Source: Chryseobacterium sp. c4a
Lineage (GTDB): Bacteria; Bacteroidota; Bacteroidia; Flavobacteriales; Weeksellaceae
Assembly (NCBI RefSeq): GCF_009900745.1
Contig: NZ_WXVU01000009.1
Span: 62,001 to 126,000 of the forward strand
Direction: 5' to 3'
DNA length: 64,000 nucleotides
Position numbers and translations under genes: made by a program
In this document: one piece after another, positions 1 to 8,604 of the stretch
Layout: each line of letters begins with the position of its first letter
How positions within the stretch are numbered: position 1 is the first letter of the stretch
Notes under the pieces: model-generated
Seen by the model: only the letters and a program-made list of their open reading frames with translations
The model's database searches: none
Told to the model about the DNA's origin: nothing

Positions 1-387
1 AATATTAAGAATATTGTGATTCCTTGTGATGTGAATGGGGTTAAAAAGCTTGAAAGACTGTTTCAGCACAAGTCAATTATTCAGAAACAGGATCTACACT
101 TATCATTTCTGAATATCAATACTAAAGAAAAAACAGAGATCAACCCTGATAAGAAGCAAGAACTTGAAGACTATATTCATCAGCATTTAACAGAAATTCC
201 CAGCAGTATCCATTACTCCTATGATGACAATGTGATCAACGGGATTTTAACTTTTGCTGTTTCAAACAATACGAATCTTATTATTGCTTTACCGGGAAGA
301 CATAGTTTCCTTTATTATTTAGCAAACCGAAGTATTTCTGAAGGCCTTTATCAAAACACCAATTTACCTGTTTTGATTTTGAAATAA
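1..387 (+). CDS. Universal stress protein (UspA family), C-terminal part, cut by window edge
   Basis: The reading frame is open from the first base (it reads NIKNIVIPCD before any start codon), so the gene begins before the window. The GTG at 16 is not a believable start. The visible 128 or so residues look like the second half of a tandem UspA protein: a strand of the type NIVIPCD opens a new alpha/beta domain, and the protein ends LPVLILK, which is the usual last strand of a Usp domain. UspA proteins are cytoplasmic nucleotide-binding stress proteins. The glycine-rich ATP loop (GxxGxxxxLLxGS) is degraded here (PGRHSFLYYLANRS), so ATP binding by this half is doubtful. A hairpin terminator follows at 459-487. 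Family call is moderately sure; the role is inference. Confidence 0.72.
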   Translation, partial: NIKNIVIPCDVNGVKKLERLFQHKSIIQKQDLHLSFLNINTKEKTEINPDKKQELEDYIHQHLTEIPSSIHYSYDDNVINGILTFAVSNNTNLIIALPGRHSFLYYLANRSISEGLYQNTNLPVLILK

Positions 388-458
388 AACTTAGATGTAA
401 AAATCAGTTTTTGAAACCATCTTTTAAGATAGCTGAAAATAATAATGATAAAAAATGA

Positions 459-487
459 AATCCGTCTCACAAATAGTGAAACGGATT
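459..487 (+). terminator. Hairpin terminator after the Usp gene
   Basis: A 12-bp stem with one mismatch (AATCCGTCTCAC with GTGAAACGGATT) and a 5-base loop is followed by a T-rich run. It lies 70 bases after the Usp stop codon. Confidence 0.7.
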
Positions 488-595
488 CTCTTTTTATTTT
501 CAACCTGCTTTCTGAAATATAGAGTTCACAACCCATACTTCCCTTCAGGCAGGCTTCCTCATATTTATTTTCAAAATGAAATAAACTTTCACTAT

Positions 596-1447
596 TTAAG
601 AGAGTTCATCTATTATAGCAATGTATTCTGGAAAAACTTGTTTTAAATGATCTAAAAAAGTTTTGCGATCCTTGTCATCTACTGGTAAAGATGTACTGCA
701 GCCTTCATGAAAACCTGGTGCTAAGCTACAACTGCTTAAATTAAAATCTTCATTTACGACTTTGGCACCAAACCATGTATTTTTGGGAGCAATACCTTGT
801 AATTTTTCCCCTTTATTGGTATTCCGGCCTATCACTTTAACCGTTGCTGTCTTTTTCTCCAAATCGAAAATATAAATTTGCAATGCTGAGCCATCATGAA
901 AAAACCATTGCTCGTCCATCGTAAGCTTATGCAATTTTAACTTTGGATGGTTATCTATCAGAATAAAATTCAAAGAATAGGTACTATCTTTGTCTGCTTC
1001 ATGAGTATGATCAATGCCAAAATAACCTACACGATCTACCAATTTAAGTCCCAATTCTTTAATCCACGCTTCTTTAGTTTTTTGCAATGCGAAGTTAACG
1101 GTGGTTCCTAAAATTTCGAATTCATTTGTCGGGCATCGCCATAACCCTTTTTGTGTAAGAATAGGCTGTTGCGATCCGTTTGGCAATTCTATCAATTCGC
1201 GATGATTCAATAAGGGTACTCCAGACTTTCTTACCGCTTCATCATCCTTTACATGCTGCTCTCTGTCATCAATCGTCCCTATAATAGCAGAGACAGAGCT
1301 TCCCACTAATTGGGCAAAGTTTTCATTACAATATACAAATCTGGAATCCACATCTTTTACACAAGTATAGACACCGTCCATATTTAATACAGGACTTGAA
1401 TCCAGACCAATTTCTACAGGTAGAATAGTTTCGATATTATCCATCAT
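596..1447 (-). CDS. PAS domain fused to a cupin_5 (DUF985-type) domain
   Basis: The 283-residue protein has two parts. Residues about 20-118 look like a PAS sensor domain (SRFVYCNENFAQLVG is the classic PAS segment). Residues about 135-250 match the cupin_5 family: H173 in LHKL, the DEQWFFHDG stretch at 178-186, NTWFGA at 223-228 and the LAPGF signature at 242-246. Cupin_5 proteins are small beta-barrel proteins of mostly unknown function. No signal peptide, kinase or DNA-binding domain is present, so the PAS part probably senses or binds a small ligand in the cytoplasm. The start lies two bases after the stop of the GMC oxidoreductase gene on the same strand, so the two genes are very likely co-transcribed and translationally coupled. 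The domain calls are fairly sure; the function is unknown. Confidence 0.75.
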   Translation of the reverse strand: MMDNIETILPVEIGLDSSPVLNMDGVYTCVKDVDSRFVYCNENFAQLVGSSVSAIIGTIDDREQHVKDDEAVRKSGVPLLNHRELIELPNGSQQPILTQKGLWRCPTNEFEILGTTVNFALQKTKEAWIKELGLKLVDRVGYFGIDHTHEADKDSTYSLNFILIDNHPKLKLHKLTMDEQWFFHDGSALQIYIFDLEKKTATVKVIGRNTNKGEKLQGIAPKNTWFGAKVVNEDFNLSSCSLAPGFHEGCSTSLPVDDKDRKTFLDHLKQVFPEYIAIIDELS

Positions 1448-1449
1448 GT

Positions 1450-3486
1450 TTAAAATTTAGATTGATCCATTAAAGAAAAAACTTCATTAGACCCAATAGT
1501 ATTACCATTAATATGTTTTTTTTCACCATTGATACTTTCTTTTTTAGCATCCACTGCCTTACCTGCTTTTTTCGCAGCAATTCGTTTATCAGCTAATTGT
1601 AATGCCATTGCCGTCATAGTCAAAGTAGGATTCCAGGCACCACTTTGTGCCCATAATGATGCTCCTGTTATAAATAAATTGGATACAGGTGTTCCTCTAT
1701 TTATCAGTTGATACTCTAAATTTACTACAGGATCAATATCATTATTATTTACTATAGGCAGTGTAGAACCTTCGTGTACCATTGCCGGAACGTGTGGGTA
1801 AGCCGTACGTTTATCTTTATTTACCCAAGAGTTTTGCATTTTAGAGCGTTCCTCCAAATCTTTGACCACATCCTTTCCTAATTGAGACTCTTGATAATAG
1901 TTCAAATCACTATACCAATATTCAGGATCACCAAATAAGAAATCAAGAATATCATAGGTTGCTTTCCCCATATCATCCCATGTCTCTTTATCTATTGAGC
2001 TTGGATTGCATCGCAGAACACTAGCAGTTGTAACATCATGATCATGATTAGCATGAAAATAGGCTTCTTTATTATGAATATCTAATTCTCCCAGAATAGC
2101 ACACACTAATATCACATGGTTTTCTGAGTCTGCCAATTGTTCAGGAGAGGCTGTAGATACAACATCCGGCATATAGCGCATAGCAAGTTCTCTATTCTTA
2201 TTCGGGTTAGGATCATGGATAATAGACAATTGAATATGAAACTGCTGCTTATTTTTCGCAAAGAATGGCAGGTAGATAGCTCCCATCTGTAAATTGTCAT
2301 TTTCTGAAATCGAATCTTGTCCTAAAAGCGCCAAAAACTTATACTTCTCTACTCTGGCCGTTATTGCAGAAATCGTATGAGCCGTAAAATGCTGACCCGC
2401 TAATTGATGGTTGAATGATTTCTGAATCAGCGTAGCAGGAGGCAGCGCTCCGGTTGCTACGATCAATTCCGCATCATTCAATGCTATTGTCCCTCTTGTT
2501 GTTGATAAGCCATAAGCTTTATTATCTTCATTCAAAATCTCTTCTACGACACATTCTGTAACAATATGCAACCTGTTTGGATACATATTATTTCTTTCTT
2601 TTCGTCTTTTCTCTGCAACAGGATCTTTAGTATCAAATGCAGTACTATCTACCAAATTCAGAATCGCAGTTGGAGTAGAGAACTTATTAAAATCAATCCC
2701 TTTATTCTCACCATCACCACAAGCCAGAGAAGCGTATTCAACCTTCATCAGGTGAGCTCCGGTACGATTTCCGTTATCAACATTCGAGTTAAAATTTTCT
2801 CTATTATTATAAAATTTATTGTAAATAGCATCTTGCAATGCCCCATATTCTGGTAGTTGTAATTTACTCAAATTGTCTTCCAAATCCAGTCCCTTTAATT
2901 TTTTTAAGTTTTTCACAAAAGGTAAACTATTAGACTTATGAACATGCAATAACTCGATGGCATCATCAAAATAAGATGTTTTACCATTCTTTTCTGTTAG
3001 AGATTTAAATAATTCCGGAGACCATTTTTCAGCTTGCTCTGCTTCGGGTTGCGGACACCAGGCACTCCACAAGAAACTTCTCCCCCCAAAATAAGGTAAC
3101 ATCCCATGCTGGGTTACCCGATAAGGTGCCTTTTCAAGCATTGTAGATTGAGATAAGCTCCAAGGAAATGTTTCAGAGATTGGCCCAACCAGTTTCTTAT
3201 AGCTTGCCCCTAAATTCTGAAAATGAGTTGGCAATAAGAATCCTCCCCTTTCAATCATTAGAATGGTAGCTTCTTTGTCTTTTTCTAAAATTCTTTTAGC
3301 GAAGGCATATCCACAGAAGCCTGAGCCAATTACGATATAATCATAAGAATTATTTTCTCTTGCTTCTTTCCATTGACCTTCCGTCAAGAAATAAGCGTGA
3401 TTCATGATATCCTGAATATCAGGACGCTGAGGGCCCGGAGTTGGATATCCATTGCCTAGGTTTCTAGATGATGCAAAATTTCCCAT
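1450..3486 (-). CDS. GMC-type FAD-dependent oxidoreductase, pyranose-oxidase-like
   Basis: The 678-residue protein carries a Rossmann FAD motif near the N-terminus (IVIGSGFCGYA, G54/G56/G59) and a GMC C-terminal domain. Candidate catalytic residues are H571 (in MVHEGST) and N619 (in GAWNPTLTMTAMAL); their spacing resembles the His-Asn pair of pyranose oxidases. The loop GGRSFLWSAWCPQPE also recalls pyranose oxidase more than choline dehydrogenase. There is no signal peptide or Tat motif, so the enzyme should be cytoplasmic. Members oxidise sugars or alcohols using FAD, passing electrons to oxygen or a quinone; the substrate here cannot be read from sequence. It is the first gene of a two-gene unit with the PAS-cupin gene. 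An AT-rich upstream region holds inverted repeats (3547-3588). Confidence 0.85.
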   Translation of the reverse strand: MGNFASSRNLGNGYPTPGPQRPDIQDIMNHAYFLTEGQWKEARENNSYDYIVIGSGFCGYAFAKRILEKDKEATILMIERGGFLLPTHFQNLGASYKKLVGPISETFPWSLSQSTMLEKAPYRVTQHGMLPYFGGRSFLWSAWCPQPEAEQAEKWSPELFKSLTEKNGKTSYFDDAIELLHVHKSNSLPFVKNLKKLKGLDLEDNLSKLQLPEYGALQDAIYNKFYNNRENFNSNVDNGNRTGAHLMKVEYASLACGDGENKGIDFNKFSTPTAILNLVDSTAFDTKDPVAEKRRKERNNMYPNRLHIVTECVVEEILNEDNKAYGLSTTRGTIALNDAELIVATGALPPATLIQKSFNHQLAGQHFTAHTISAITARVEKYKFLALLGQDSISENDNLQMGAIYLPFFAKNKQQFHIQLSIIHDPNPNKNRELAMRYMPDVVSTASPEQLADSENHVILVCAILGELDIHNKEAYFHANHDHDVTTASVLRCNPSSIDKETWDDMGKATYDILDFLFGDPEYWYSDLNYYQESQLGKDVVKDLEERSKMQNSWVNKDKRTAYPHVPAMVHEGSTLPIVNNNDIDPVVNLEYQLINRGTPVSNLFITGASLWAQSGAWNPTLTMTAMALQLADKRIAAKKAGKAVDAKKESINGEKKHINGNTIGSNEVFSLMDQSKF

Positions 3487-3546
3487 AGTTATTAGTTTTT
3501 TTTATGGATTAATATGATGGGATAAAAATAATAGGTTCAAAAAGAT

Positions 3547-3588
3547 ATAAACTAAGTATTTATACCTAATTTATGATACCGAGTTTAT
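3547..3588. promoter_or_regulatory. Inverted repeat upstream of the GMC gene, possible operator
   Basis: The half-sites ATAAACTAAGTA (3547-3558) and TACCGAGTTTAT (3577-3588) are inverted copies with two internal mismatches, about three helical turns apart. On the minus strand the first half-site reads TACTTAGTTTAT and sits directly before TCTTTTTG, a weak -7 box, about 60 bases before the GMC start. A similar CACCTAGTTTAT lies at 8637-8648 before the hydrolase promoter. Binding is inferred only. Confidence 0.4.
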
Positions 3589-3652
3589 ACATATAATCAA
3601 TAATTAATGCGAAATAATCATATTTTATTTTATACCTATTTTCCAAAAAAAT

Positions 3653-3678
3653 ATCGCCAACTGTTACCAGTTGGCGAT
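3653..3678 (-). terminator. Hairpin terminator after the MarR gene
   Basis: A perfect 11-bp stem (ATCGCCAACTG with CAGTTGGCGAT, loop TTAC) is followed on the minus strand by a run of seven Ts. It ends the photolyase-hemH-MarR run. Confidence 0.85.
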
Positions 3679-3739
3679 TTATATAATAAAATTAATTAAG
3701 TCTTTTAATACAATTGGGCTTCAGGAGAAATTTATGTTT

Positions 3740-4420
3740 CTACTTCACTTGAAATGAATATTCATCATAGACTGTATTGATAAGCTCTTCAGAATGGATA
3801 TTTCGTGAAAAAATAGGATAATGAAAACGATCCAGTTTATTAAGAATACGTATAAGCTCCATTTTTTCGCTGTGATTAAGATTTCCTGCAACAATATGGG
3901 TAGCCTGGCGAATCTTATCCATTTGTTTTTCCAAAATCATCAGTCCTCTTTCAGAAATACGGATTAATTTACTGCGTTTATCTACATCAGAATCCATCTG
4001 CTCAATAAGTCCCTGGCGTAGAAGTCTTGCAATAATAAGCATTCCTACAGGTTTGTCCTGGATATTCTTCTTGATGAGAGCCATCTTGGTCATTTCTCCA
4101 AAAGCTTTCAAATTAATCAAATAAATAAAGTCTTCCTGTGTAGAAAATTCCGAATCTGAAATTGCTGATTTTGAATAGGTTTTCGCATATCGGTTAAGAT
4201 GAACAAGTAATGTACTTATTGCACTTTCCGGGGTTCTTCCGTTTTCCTTACCTTCCCAATAGGGTTCTTCTGAGTTATTTTTTTGCTCAGTATTTTCTTT
4301 ACTGGAAATCCATGCTTTAAAGCCCTGAATATTTTCTGGATATAAATCAGGACATGCCTGGATTTCGGTTTCAAACTCTTGCAGTAGGTCTACAAAATCT
4401 TTAATAAGTGTATAATTCAT
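3740..4420 (-). CDS. MarR-family winged-helix regulator
   Basis: The 226-residue protein has a MarR-type winged helix at about residues 105-180. It shows the recognition-helix region (IARLLRQGLIEQMDSDVDKRSKLIRISERG) with the usual wing pattern of D-x-R-S-K followed by an ISERG strand. The first 85 residues are an acidic, probably alpha-helical extension longer than in a typical 140-160 residue MarR protein, and carry no motif I recognise. The gene begins 63 bases after hemH on the same strand and ends in a strong terminator, so it is probably the last gene of the photolyase-hemH unit. Whether it controls that unit or a distant target is not visible; no clear palindrome lies in the short gap before it. 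Confidence 0.85.
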   Translation of the reverse strand: MNYTLIKDFVDLLQEFETEIQACPDLYPENIQGFKAWISSKENTEQKNNSEEPYWEGKENGRTPESAISTLLVHLNRYAKTYSKSAISDSEFSTQEDFIYLINLKAFGEMTKMALIKKNIQDKPVGMLIIARLLRQGLIEQMDSDVDKRSKLIRISERGLMILEKQMDKIRQATHIVAGNLNHSEKMELIRILNKLDRFHYPIFSRNIHSEELINTVYDEYSFQVK

Positions 4421-4483
4421 ATCCGCTAAATAGTTTACAAAAATACCTAATTCCTTAAAGAACTACGCAATATATCATCAAAA

Positions 4484-5512
4484 CTATAGTAAATAGAATT
4501 GATTAAGCTGTTCTTCACATAGGGTTTTTATCACTTCAATCCAACGATCTTCATCATTCAGACAAGGTATATAAGTGAAATTCTCACCCCCAGCTTCCAG
4601 AAACTGCTCTTTTCCTTCAACAGAAATTTCTTCCAGAGTTTCAAGACAGTCGGAAACAAATGCAGGACAAACAATCGCAAGATTTTTAATTCCTTTTTCG
4701 GGAATAGTTTCTAGCGTATGATCTGTATAAGGCTCTATCCATTTGTCTTTTCCTAATCTGGATTGAAAAGAAACAATGACTTTATCTTTTGGCAATTCAA
4801 GTTTTTTGATGACCCGATCTGTGGCATTAAAGCATTGATGACGATAACAGAATGAATGACTTGGATGGGTATCTTTATGACAGCAATCATTCATATTGCA
4901 TGTTTTTGTTCGATCTGTTTTATAAATATGCCGCTCAGGAACACCATGGTAAGAAAACAATAAGGCATCAAAATTTTCAGGAAGCTTCTCGCGGATACTT
5001 TCTGCTAAACAGTCCGTATATACATCCCGATTATAAAAAGGCTGCACATAATTGATTCTTATACCAGGGAACTTCGCCTTTCTTACCTCTTCCGCTTTTT
5101 CAATCACTGTTTCTGTGGTGCTCATTGCATATTGCGGATAAAGGGGAAATAAAACAATTTCCGTGATTCCTTTTTCAACAAGATTTCTGATTCCCGTTTC
5201 AATACTGGGTTCCGCATATCTCATTCCGATCTCAACTGGTATATCAACTACCTTTTGCAGTTTTTGCTGTATCTTTTTTGTGATAACAATAAGAGGAGAT
5301 CCTTCTTCTGTCCATACGGTTTTATAAGCTTCCGCTGATTTTGCAGGTCGGGTTTTTAAAATAATTCCACGAACCAAAAGTGCTCGAAAAATCCATCGAT
5401 AATCAATTACCTTTTCATCCATCAGGAATTCATCCAGATATTCTTTTACATCTTCTACCGCCGTTGATCTCGGAGACCCAAGATTGATCAACAAAATTCC
5501 TTTTTTAGCCAA
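4484..5512 (-). CDS. hemH: Ferrochelatase
   Basis: The 342-residue protein has the full ferrochelatase pattern. It opens with LLINLGSP (7-14), has the metal-site histidine H189 in SYHGVPERH, the QSRLGKDKWIEPYT stretch, and a C-terminal FVSDCLETLEEI segment carrying the acidic residues that help metal insertion. It inserts ferrous iron into protoporphyrin IX as the last step of heme synthesis, in the cytoplasm or at the inner face of the membrane. The sequence CNMNDCCHKDTH plus nearby cysteines forms a Cys/His-rich insert, an interesting candidate metal site. It starts 34 bases after the photolyase gene on the same strand, so co-transcription is likely. Length is normal for the family. Confidence 0.96.
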   Translation of the reverse strand: MAKKGILLINLGSPRSTAVEDVKEYLDEFLMDEKVIDYRWIFRALLVRGIILKTRPAKSAEAYKTVWTEEGSPLIVITKKIQQKLQKVVDIPVEIGMRYAEPSIETGIRNLVEKGITEIVLFPLYPQYAMSTTETVIEKAEEVRKAKFPGIRINYVQPFYNRDVYTDCLAESIREKLPENFDALLFSYHGVPERHIYKTDRTKTCNMNDCCHKDTHPSHSFCYRHQCFNATDRVIKKLELPKDKVIVSFQSRLGKDKWIEPYTDHTLETIPEKGIKNLAIVCPAFVSDCLETLEEISVEGKEQFLEAGGENFTYIPCLNDEDRWIEVIKTLCEEQLNQFYLL

Positions 5513-5546
5513 TGTTATGTATTTTATTTATTAATAGTCTCATCTG

Positions 5547-6749
5547 TTATTCTGCCAATGCGTCCTTATAAGCTTTCAATGCCCGCTCTCTGGCTTTTGT
5601 ATGTTCTACAATGGGTTCTTCCGCATATTCTTCAGGAAGCCATTTTCTGATATATTGGAGATCTTTATCAAATTTTTTTGTCTGTTCATAAGCATAGTCT
5701 AAGAGTTTTTCAGCAAAATAGGCTTCTCCCCACCGCCAATCAATGAGCAAATGTTTGGTAAGGAAACTTGCTGTAATCATCCTTACTCTGTTGTGCATCA
5801 ATCCGGTTTCATTAAGCTGCCTCATTCCGGCATCTACAATCGGATATCCCGTTCGCCCTTCACACCATGCCTTAAACTCTGTTTCGTTGTTCCTCCAAAC
5901 TATATTCTCATATTTCTTTTTAAAACAATGATGAACAACACTTGGGAAATGGTACAGAATCTGCATAAAAAACTCTCTCCAGATAAGCTCATTAAGCCAT
6001 GTTTCATTATGTTTAACAGCATATTGCACGCATTTTCTTATGGAAATGGTTCCAAAACGAAGGGCAATACCAAGATGAGTCGTACGATCCAATGCAGGAA
6101 AGTCTCTATAATCACCGTAAGAATCTACTATCTTTTTGTCAAGTTCCGGTTCTGCAAAGTCAAGATCTGTCTTCTCAAATCCAATTTCTTTCAGTGAAAT
6201 AATTTCTGAAGTTCCATTATAGTCTGCAAAATTCTCCATGTTTGGAGCAACCGATTCTATACTGCTCAGGTTTTCTTTCCATTTCTTTGAGTATGGAGTA
6301 AAAACGGTATATGGAGAAAGATCATTCTTCAAAATATTATTTTTTTCAAATATGACCTGATCTTTAAAGTTCCTGAATAGAATATGATGCATCAACAGGA
6401 AATCAGCGATCTGCCGATCCCGCTGTATGGCATGTGGCTCGTAATCTCTGTTTGAAAAGACTGTATCAACCGTAAAATCTTCCGTTATTTTTTTAAAAAC
6501 ATCCATTGGAGTTCCATAGTAAACATGAAGTCCACTGTTATATTTCTTCAAGTCATTATGAATTCGTTGTAAAGCCTGATGAATATAATCTACCCTTCTG
6601 TCCTGTTTATTCTGAAGCCGATTGAGTATCTCTTGATCAAAAATAAAAATCGGAATAACCTTTAACCCTGCATTAAGCGCATGATAAAGCCCCATATTAT
6701 CCTCCAGTCTAAGGTCTCTTCTGAACCAAAAAACATTCACTTTATTCAT
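5547..6749 (-). CDS. Class I photolyase/cryptochrome family protein with an internal core deletion
   Basis: The N-terminal half is a normal photolyase alpha/beta domain (VFWFRRDLRLEDNMGLYHAL region). The helical FAD domain is recognisable from ELIWREFFMQ and IDWRWGEAYF. After LLDY (residue about 352) the sequence jumps straight to AYEQTKKFDKD. In E. coli PhrB the corresponding stretch holds about 27 more residues, with the NNGGWQW and TGTDAAPYFRIFNP motifs. Those carry the flavin-contacting Asn, the FAD-proximal Trp of the electron-transfer chain, and much of the FAD pocket. The total of 400 residues fits a loss of that size from a typical family member of roughly 430. The reading frame stays intact. 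The gene would normally encode light-driven repair of cyclobutane dimers; activity of this version is doubtful. hemH follows 34 bases on. Confidence 0.88.
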   Translation of the reverse strand: MNKVNVFWFRRDLRLEDNMGLYHALNAGLKVIPIFIFDQEILNRLQNKQDRRVDYIHQALQRIHNDLKKYNSGLHVYYGTPMDVFKKITEDFTVDTVFSNRDYEPHAIQRDRQIADFLLMHHILFRNFKDQVIFEKNNILKNDLSPYTVFTPYSKKWKENLSSIESVAPNMENFADYNGTSEIISLKEIGFEKTDLDFAEPELDKKIVDSYGDYRDFPALDRTTHLGIALRFGTISIRKCVQYAVKHNETWLNELIWREFFMQILYHFPSVVHHCFKKKYENIVWRNNETEFKAWCEGRTGYPIVDAGMRQLNETGLMHNRVRMITASFLTKHLLIDWRWGEAYFAEKLLDYAYEQTKKFDKDLQYIRKWLPEEYAEEPIVEHTKARERALKAYKDALAE

Positions 6750-6797
6750 GATGTATCTATTTAAAGAAGTCGTATGCTTGTTTCAAAAAATAAAATA

Positions 6798-6805
6798 CAA
6801 ATATA
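6798..6805 (-). promoter_or_regulatory. -7 box upstream of the photolyase gene
   Basis: TATATTTG on the minus strand is an exact TAnnTTTG, 48 bases before the photolyase ATG. No clear -33 element is visible. Confidence 0.5.
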
Positions 6806-6939
6806 CTATTTAATAAATAAAAAGAATATTAATATACCAGTATTTATGCAGAATGATCATTAAACATCAATCAATATCTAATGAATAGCCTCACTAACAG
6901 CCCAAAATAAGATATAAATAAACTAAATAACATATAAAA

Positions 6940-6969
6940 AAAGGCCGGAATTTTTCAATTCCGGCCTTT
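6940..6969 (-). terminator. Hairpin terminator
   Basis: A 13-bp perfect stem (AAAGGCCGGAATT, loop TTTC, then its complement) lies 12 bases after the stop of the 6981-7280 gene. A-rich flanks make it work as a terminator on the minus strand. Confidence 0.88.
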
Positions 6970-6980
6970 ATTAAACTAAC

Positions 6981-7280
6981 TTAATTGGTTTTCTTTCTCC
7001 ATTCTGCTTTCACATCTTCGGCGGCATCTTTGGTCTTTTCCCATGCTTCATCAGCTTTATCCTTAATATCTTCCCATGCATCGGAAACATTTGATTTCAC
7101 TCTATCTAACCAGCCTTCCTGAGTTGCTTCCTGATCACTATCTCTTTTTTCATTGATATAATCCTTAGCTTTATCTGCCAATTCATTGATCTTCCACTTC
7201 GCCTCATCAGCTGCATTTTTTAAAGTTTTTTTTGTTTCATCTACTGCATTTTCCGCTTTGTTATAATCTGAATTATTCAT
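6981..7280 (-). CDS. Small charged helical protein, LEA/YtxH-like stress protein
   Basis: The 99-residue protein is almost entirely amphipathic helix rich in Ala, Asp, Glu and Lys, with 11-residue-like repeats (ENAVDETKKTLKNAADEAKWK, DAWEDIKDKADEAWEKTKDAAEDVKAEW). It has no signal peptide or membrane helix. The composition matches late-embryogenesis-abundant or YtxH/CsbD-type proteins that are made under desiccation, osmotic or general stress and are disordered until dried or bound to membrane. It stands alone, with its own terminator. No catalytic residue pattern is visible. The stress role is inference from composition. Confidence 0.65.
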   Translation of the reverse strand: MNNSDYNKAENAVDETKKTLKNAADEAKWKINELADKAKDYINEKRDSDQEATQEGWLDRVKSNVSDAWEDIKDKADEAWEKTKDAAEDVKAEWRKKTN

Positions 7281-7529
7281 AATATAATATTTTAGTAATT
7301 GGTATATAAATAAACAATATCCATGCCTAAAAAATAATTATCATGTTAAAAAAATGATAAAACTGGTTCAGCAGTAATATAAAATATCTTTTTCTCTTCT
7401 ATTAGTCTTCGTAATACCACTCATAATGAGCATCTTACTAAAACAGCAGCTAGACTTGCCCTTAAACATGATAAATTTAGCCCAAGATTTCCGAACTTTG
7501 CCCCCATTAAATATATAGCACCCGAACTC

Positions 7530-7763
7530 ATGGAGGAATTTGAACTACCTGTAACCTATAAAGGCAAAGAAGAACTTTTCAATGTAAAATTGGCTACATT
7601 CACTTATGGTTATAAATTCTATGTAGATGTGAATGGTAACGAAGTTGTTTTTGAGCGGGACGACGAAGGCAATATGCGGGCTATGGTACAGGATACCTCA
7701 TCAGAATCAAAGATAGAAAAAGGACTTATTGAGGCGATTATGGAAGTGTTTAATGCACTTTAA
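7530..7763 (+). CDS. Small conserved hypothetical protein
   Basis: This 77-residue protein has a beta-rich start (FELPVTYKGKEELFNVKLATFTYGYKF) with a likely strand-turn-strand VDVNGNEVVFERDDEGNMRAM, then a short C-terminal helix. No signal peptide is present and I do not recognise a named family. A GAACTTTG box, one base off TAnnTTTG, lies about 32 bases before the ATG, which supports expression. The gene converges with the AraC gene at 7765 with one base between the stops, so transcripts of the two could overlap. Confidence 0.6.
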   Translation: MEEFELPVTYKGKEELFNVKLATFTYGYKFYVDVNGNEVVFERDDEGNMRAMVQDTSSESKIEKGLIEAIMEVFNAL

Positions 7764-7764
7764 T

Positions 7765-8595
7765 CTAAGCCACTTCAAGCCGATATGCTTTAAGGCTTTT
7801 CCCTTTATGTCTTTTGAAAAATTTATTGATGTGGCTTTCATCAGCAAATCCAAATTCATCGGCAATTTCGTGAACTCTTTTATCACTGAAACGTAATCTA
7901 TGTTCTATCAGCCGGATTTTATAGGAAGAAATATATTGTTGAATAGATTCATTACATTGTTTACGGAAATAACTCCCTAAATAAGTAGATGATAGTCCAA
8001 ATTCATTGGCTATGGTTTCTACTTTTAATAGCTTGGGATGACGTATATGTTCCTGAATATAATCCAGAATCTGAAGAATACGGACATCTGCATGGGAAGA
8101 AAGATTCTCCGGTTTGATCACTGCAATATTTCTGGCTGCAATCACAATAATAGCATTCACCAGATGGCGGGTAAGATCCTCATTATATACTGAATCATGT
8201 TCTATGGCCTGTCTTAAATTCTGTATCAGCAGGCTGATCATTTTTTTATCCTCATTATTTACAAGAACAGACCCGGATAAATGGGAAGCATAATACAAAA
8301 GACATTCGATGTGGTCTATACTTTTCCATTGGTATTCTTTGATATAATTTTCTCCGAAGCGAACGACCATAAATTCGCAAATTCCATTTAGATCAAAACC
8401 ATGACAATCATTGGGGGTAATCAAAAACATATCTCCGGGAGAAAAAGCAATTTTATTTTCATTCACAATATGATCTCCAATACCGGAGATTACATACACT
8501 AACTCAAAAAAGTTAAACTGTCTATCCTTTAAAGGGCATTGATCGATCTTTTCATAAAAAACTTCAAGGGATTGGTATATATTTTCTCTTGCCAT
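7765..8595 (-). CDS. AraC-family transcriptional regulator (cupin sensor plus AraC HTH)
   Basis: The 276-residue protein starts with a cupin-like ligand domain (VYVISGIGDHIVNENKIAFSPGDMFLITPNDCHGF) and ends with two helix-turn-helix motifs at about 180-276. The second contains the family signature VHEIADEFGFADESHINKFFKRHKGKSLKAYR. It is divergent from the hydrolase/quinone reductase pair starting at 8680, with an 84-base gap, so it probably regulates that pair. The gap contains three ACCT-centred repeats in helical phase (8605-8641) that could be its sites. The ligand is unknown. Confidence 0.9.
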   Translation of the reverse strand: MARENIYQSLEVFYEKIDQCPLKDRQFNFFELVYVISGIGDHIVNENKIAFSPGDMFLITPNDCHGFDLNGICEFMVVRFGENYIKEYQWKSIDHIECLLYYASHLSGSVLVNNEDKKMISLLIQNLRQAIEHDSVYNEDLTRHLVNAIIVIAARNIAVIKPENLSSHADVRILQILDYIQEHIRHPKLLKVETIANEFGLSSTYLGSYFRKQCNESIQQYISSYKIRLIEHRLRFSDKRVHEIADEFGFADESHINKFFKRHKGKSLKAYRLEVA

Positions 8596-8604
8596 ACAAC
8601 AAAG

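Noticed and set aside
5751..6197. Antisense frame of 148 codons inside the photolyase gene
   Set aside because: It lies fully opposite a recognised gene and has no sensible protein pattern.
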